The notes under the pieces are model-generated. The model made no database searches. It saw only the letters and a program-made list of their open reading frames with translations, and was not told the origin of the DNA. From Cyclonatronum proteinivorum (GTDB lineage Bacteria > Bacteroidota > Rhodothermia > Balneolales > Cyclonatronaceae): 64,000 nt of DNA. A program made the translations under genes and the position numbers. This document shows positions 61,413-64,000 of the stretch, piece by piece. Location: NCBI RefSeq assembly GCF_003353065.1, contig NZ_CP027806.1, positions 778,997 through 842,996 of the forward strand. Reading direction: 5' to 3'. How positions within the stretch are numbered: position 1 is the first letter of the stretch; every line of letters starts with the position of its first letter.

Positions 61413-61548
61413 GTCGCTCAGCAGACCCGGGGCCATAACGATTGGCGTAAAAGCTGACCTCTTTGCCTAAAAAACCAAGCGTGACGCGCTTCAACGCAAA
61501 AAAGACAGAGCGAGCCGGAAACCTGCTGATCAGTCCGCTACACCAATC

Positions 61549-62112
61549 TTAGGCGGTTCCCCGCCAAAACCGTTTCTCAATCCGCCGCACATCCTCCGCA
61601 TTTTTCAGCGTTTGCAGGTAGGCGTGCAGCTCCAGGAGCACATCATCCGGCTGACCCATAAACGGTGGTACATAAATCGCATTCCCGTAACAGTTCATGA
61701 CCTTTAGCGGGGTGTCCTCCACAATCAGAATCCGCTCCTTCCGGTAGCCGATGCGGATGATCTTTTTTAACTGCTTGGTGTACTCGTAATCCGGCAGCAA
61801 CTCGCCGAAGCGTGAATTTGCCCGCTCGCGCTTGTAGGTGCAGCGGCTGCGCCCCCAAACAAAATGGAACAGCGACCGGTGCGTGGGCAGCGCATCAACC
61901 ATGGCCTCTACATAATCATCCGTGCCTGATGACCAAATCGCAAGCTCAAAATCTTCCGCGCACTTCCGGAGAAAGTCCGCGACATGCGGCCTGAAATATA
62001 CCTGAAACCCCAGCACTTCTGCATCAGGCACCCTGCCGTCAACGCGCGTATCGGCGGCATGAAGGAGGGTTTCATCGAGGTCGAGGATGAGGAGGATGGG
62101 GTGGGATGCCAA
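61549..62112 (-). CDS. HAD-family phosphatase, NLI-interacting/FCP1-like
   Basis: A 187-aa HAD hydrolase. The nucleophile motif is LILDLDETLLH (Asp pair), motif II is LAIWSSGTDDYV and the final acidic motif is ILIVEDTP. The insert FQVYFRPHVADFLRK is typical of the FCP1/NIF class. The substrate is unknown; phosphoprotein or metabolite phosphatase is possible. The start is TTG 62112. The upstream side holds a 12-bp palindrome. Confidence 0.85.
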   Translation of the reverse strand: MASHPILLILDLDETLLHAADTRVDGRVPDAEVLGFQVYFRPHVADFLRKCAEDFELAIWSSGTDDYVEAMVDALPTHRSLFHFVWGRSRCTYKRERANSRFGELLPDYEYTKQLKKIIRIGYRKERILIVEDTPLKVMNCYGNAIYVPPFMGQPDDVLLELHAYLQTLKNAEDVRRIEKRFWRGTA

Positions 62113-62150
62113 ATGAATTAGGTGTTATTCAATAAAGTATGAAGACTAGC

Positions 62151-62179
62151 CGGAATTTGATCTATGGGATCAAATTCCG
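62151..62179. promoter_or_regulatory. Perfect 12-bp palindrome in divergent promoter region
   Basis: CGGAATTTGATC (62151-62162), a 5-nt loop and GATCAAATTCCG (62168-62179) form an exact inverted repeat. It is 38 bp ahead of the HAD gene and 116 bp ahead of the unknown gene at 62296, so it could be an operator for either. Confidence 0.5.
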
Positions 62180-62295
62180 ATGTTGATATTTTGAATTGTA
62201 ATGAATTATGCGGAATAAACAGAATTGGAATTTAAAATTGATTACTTATATTAAGGGCGCATCTGAGTTTGTAAATTTAAAACAAGTTAGGGAAG

Positions 62296-63288
62296 ATGAA
62301 TACAAAAACGGCTCTGCTTCGCATTTTATCAAACAGTACTGATGTTGCTGCAACCAAATGGTTATACGAACTTGCCGTCAATATTGGAGTTGTCTACATT
62401 AGACATAGGGTGAGAAAAGGCTCAATAGATCTGGATTTTCTTCATAGCGACGAGATGTATGTTGCACAAACAAGTGTTGCAGAGCTATTTGCCAGGGATG
62501 ATGAAAACAAATTTAAGTGTTTGTGCGGATGTGAGTTGTTGCAAAATATAGAGCAGTCTGCTTTGCAAGATGTGGAGATTCAATTTAAAAGAGTTGTTGT
62601 TACGAAAGTTAGGGATGGCATATATCTGTTGTATAAACAACACGATGCCCAACTAAATAGGATACTAAGAAATCTAAAAACATCTTTTGCTAACTTTTCT
62701 GATTTAAATATTTCTGATACAGGGATTGTGCATTTCGCAAATTCAAATGAAAATAAGGAAACGATACCTGAGCAAATTTTGGAAAGAATTATCGTTAATG
62801 CTGCAAATAGTACAGTAAATACTCCTCAGCTGCTTGCGAAGCTTGTTGAATCTTTTAATAGGTATCAAGAATATAATATTTCGATCAACCTTACTGAGCT
62901 TGCAATACTCATACGTTCAGCTGCATATAGTATTGGTAATGTATCAAATAATTTTAGCATTGGAACAGAAGAAATTGCTGAGGCTGAGTGTTTAAAAGCT
63001 GTTATCGAAAAAGCAATCAAAAAAATAAAAAAACGATATAAACCAGGATATGTAGAGAAAAAAAAGATGCCGGATTGGCTGTTTGAGAGTTATCTAAGCT
63101 CGATAAAGAATTTATACCTGGCAAAACTCACCAATGGAGATTCGGCAGAAGGGTCTATTTTTTACTATCTTAAAGAGGAAATTCCGAATCTTAAAAATGA
63201 AGAATATCGGGATGGACACCGGGTTACTGTAGAATATCTCATTAAGCTTTCAAGAGAACAGATATTAGCGGATTATCGGAAAATTTGA
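62296..63288 (+). CDS. Unrecognised protein, AT-rich
   Basis: A 330-aa protein with no family recognised by eye. The N-terminal half contains a pair of Cys in LCGC and a helical region (LRNLKTSFANFSDLN); the C-terminal half has KAIKKIKKRYKPGYVEKKK and DGHRVTVEYLIKLSREQI. It is visibly AT-richer than the rest of the window and uses many A-ending codons, suggesting horizontal acquisition. ATG 62296 is preceded by GGGAAG. A zinc-finger gene follows after 39 bp. Confidence 0.75.
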   Translation: MNTKTALLRILSNSTDVAATKWLYELAVNIGVVYIRHRVRKGSIDLDFLHSDEMYVAQTSVAELFARDDENKFKCLCGCELLQNIEQSALQDVEIQFKRVVVTKVRDGIYLLYKQHDAQLNRILRNLKTSFANFSDLNISDTGIVHFANSNENKETIPEQILERIIVNAANSTVNTPQLLAKLVESFNRYQEYNISINLTELAILIRSAAYSIGNVSNNFSIGTEEIAEAECLKAVIEKAIKKIKKRYKPGYVEKKKMPDWLFESYLSSIKNLYLAKLTNGDSAEGSIFYYLKEEIPNLKNEEYRDGHRVTVEYLIKLSREQILADYRKI

Positions 63289-63327
63289 TTTTATGCATTT
63301 GGACTAAACTGCGAGGAATAGGTTAAA

Positions 63328-64000
63328 ATGGAACATCTTACTTTTCACGAAGTGGAGACTCTCGTGTTTCGCAGGGAGACTCTGACCAATTCGACTATAT
63401 CGAGTATGCTAAGTCATATCCAAATTTGTGAGGTTTGTCGAAACATAGCAGAAATGGAACAACTTTTGTACGCTGAATTCCGCAAGAATACGCAGGCGGA
63501 GGTTAGGCCACCTTACAGAATGATTTTAAAGCACAAAAATTTTTCCAAAAAGAGAATGCCAGGTAAAATCCGGCTTGCTGCCGATACAGCCGTTGTGTCA
63601 TCTGCGGGCTTTAGTAATGTCGGAACGTATATTTCAACTGAATATGGGTTGCTGATTCGGTTCAGTTTAGATAATAACAATGGAAGACTCTCTGTCACGG
63701 CGCTTACAGCCCACGAGGATGTTGATTTATCATACCTGTTACTTCGATTGGAAGGGCAAGAAACCTTTATTCAACTAAACAAAGATGCGAAAGGTGTCAT
63801 TCCTGCAGAATTGGTTTCAACCTCAAACCGAAGCTTTATGTCAGACATCGAAATTATATTTCCAATGATAAAGTTTGATTTGAGACCGGCCGAAATGGAA
63901 TATTCAAATGGCGATTTAAGTGTGCAGGTTGTGGTTGAAGATAGTCGAACCACCTTCATTTGGAAAAAAATGTTTGCGTACCTGCCGGATGTTAAGCGGG
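63328..64000 (+). CDS. Zinc-finger anti-sigma-like protein, partial at 3' end
   Basis: An open frame from ATG 63328 to the window edge (224 codons and continuing). Near the N-terminus is HIQICEVCRNIAEME, an H-x3-C-x2-C pattern like the zinc-associated anti-sigma (zf-HC2) motif. No membrane helix is visible in the part available; after the finger the chain is mixed beta-type (for example SVTALTAHEDVDLSYLLLRL). It has GAGGAA about 11 nt upstream and likely belongs with the preceding gene. The partner sigma or other regulator is not in the window. Confidence 0.65.
   Translation, partial: MEHLTFHEVETLVFRRETLTNSTISSMLSHIQICEVCRNIAEMEQLLYAEFRKNTQAEVRPPYRMILKHKNFSKKRMPGKIRLAADTAVVSSAGFSNVGTYISTEYGLLIRFSLDNNNGRLSVTALTAHEDVDLSYLLLRLEGQETFIQLNKDAKGVIPAELVSTSNRSFMSDIEIIFPMIKFDLRPAEMEYSNGDLSVQVVVEDSRTTFIWKKMFAYLPDVKR

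Noticed and set aside
1-64000. CRISPR arrays, prophage or integrase genes
   Set aside because: No regularly spaced repeat array and no phage structural, integrase or transposase gene was found in the window.

Overview
The window looks like a chromosomal segment of a Bacteroidota-related (FCB group) bacterium, most likely a Balneolota/Rhodothermota-type organism. The evidence is a C-terminal type IX-like sorting domain (YPNPFNP motif) on a secreted protein, promoters of the Bacteroidota form TTTG-N19/20-TAnnTTTG before arcA, yajC and the mrp operon, a seven-gene Mrp Na+/H+ antiporter typical of salt- or alkali-adapted bacteria, and an oversized SecA. The taxonomic placement is inference; no rRNA is present. 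Gene density is high and most of the window is housekeeping.

Layout. 1-6750: a signalling block (truncated PAS protein, CheB-CheR-PAS fusion, PAS histidine kinase, single-domain response regulator). 6781-13000: smpB, a TPR-like lipoprotein, an M50 protease, arginine deiminase, and a secreted S9 peptidase. 13137-15203: a repeat-rich island with a MITE-like element, an AAA_14/DUF4143 ATPase, an antitoxin-like fragment and direct repeats. 15204-21717: a minus-strand run with a cyanophycinase-like exported protein, era, pdxJ, a DUF4276/AAA_21 pair, a DUF3553-like protein and tsaE. 21806-29329: promoter, long leader and the mrpFGABCDE operon, then an MFS transporter. 29345-34241: yajC-ribBA, a possible orphan small RNA, and a STAS/HATPase/SpoIIE partner-switching cassette. 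34294-40672: FAD/Fe-S oxidoreductase, RRM protein, sulfurtransferase, formimidoylglutamase-like protein, ROK kinase. 40743-47605: secA, then rpmH-rnpA-yidD-yidC. 47733-49965: a tandem duplication, an ECF sigma factor with a coupled membrane protein, and a DUF6249-like protein. 50127-60321: metabolic and envelope genes interspersed with repeats. 60504-64000: tRNA-Val, small genes, then an AT-rich pair of unrecognised genes running off the right edge.

Candidates for something new. (1) The translationally overlapped AAA_21 ATPase/DUF4276 pair (19028-20913) has the architecture of OLD/PARIS/AbiL-like defence modules but sits among tsaE, pdxJ and era. (2) A MITE family (226 bp and 74 bp copies) has 14-15 bp terminal inverted repeats and clean 4-bp target duplications; the longer copy appears to carry a second, nested 147-bp hairpin element flanked by TTCAC. 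(3) The AT-rich pair at the right end combines an unknown 330-aa protein with a zinc-finger (H-x3-C-x2-C) anti-sigma-like protein behind a perfect 12-bp palindrome. (4) A possible promoter-plus-terminator orphan small RNA lies at about 31351-31453.

Start sites were moved from the longest open frame where signal peptides, family N-termini, ribosome-binding sites or gene overlaps favoured a later codon; each entry says so.
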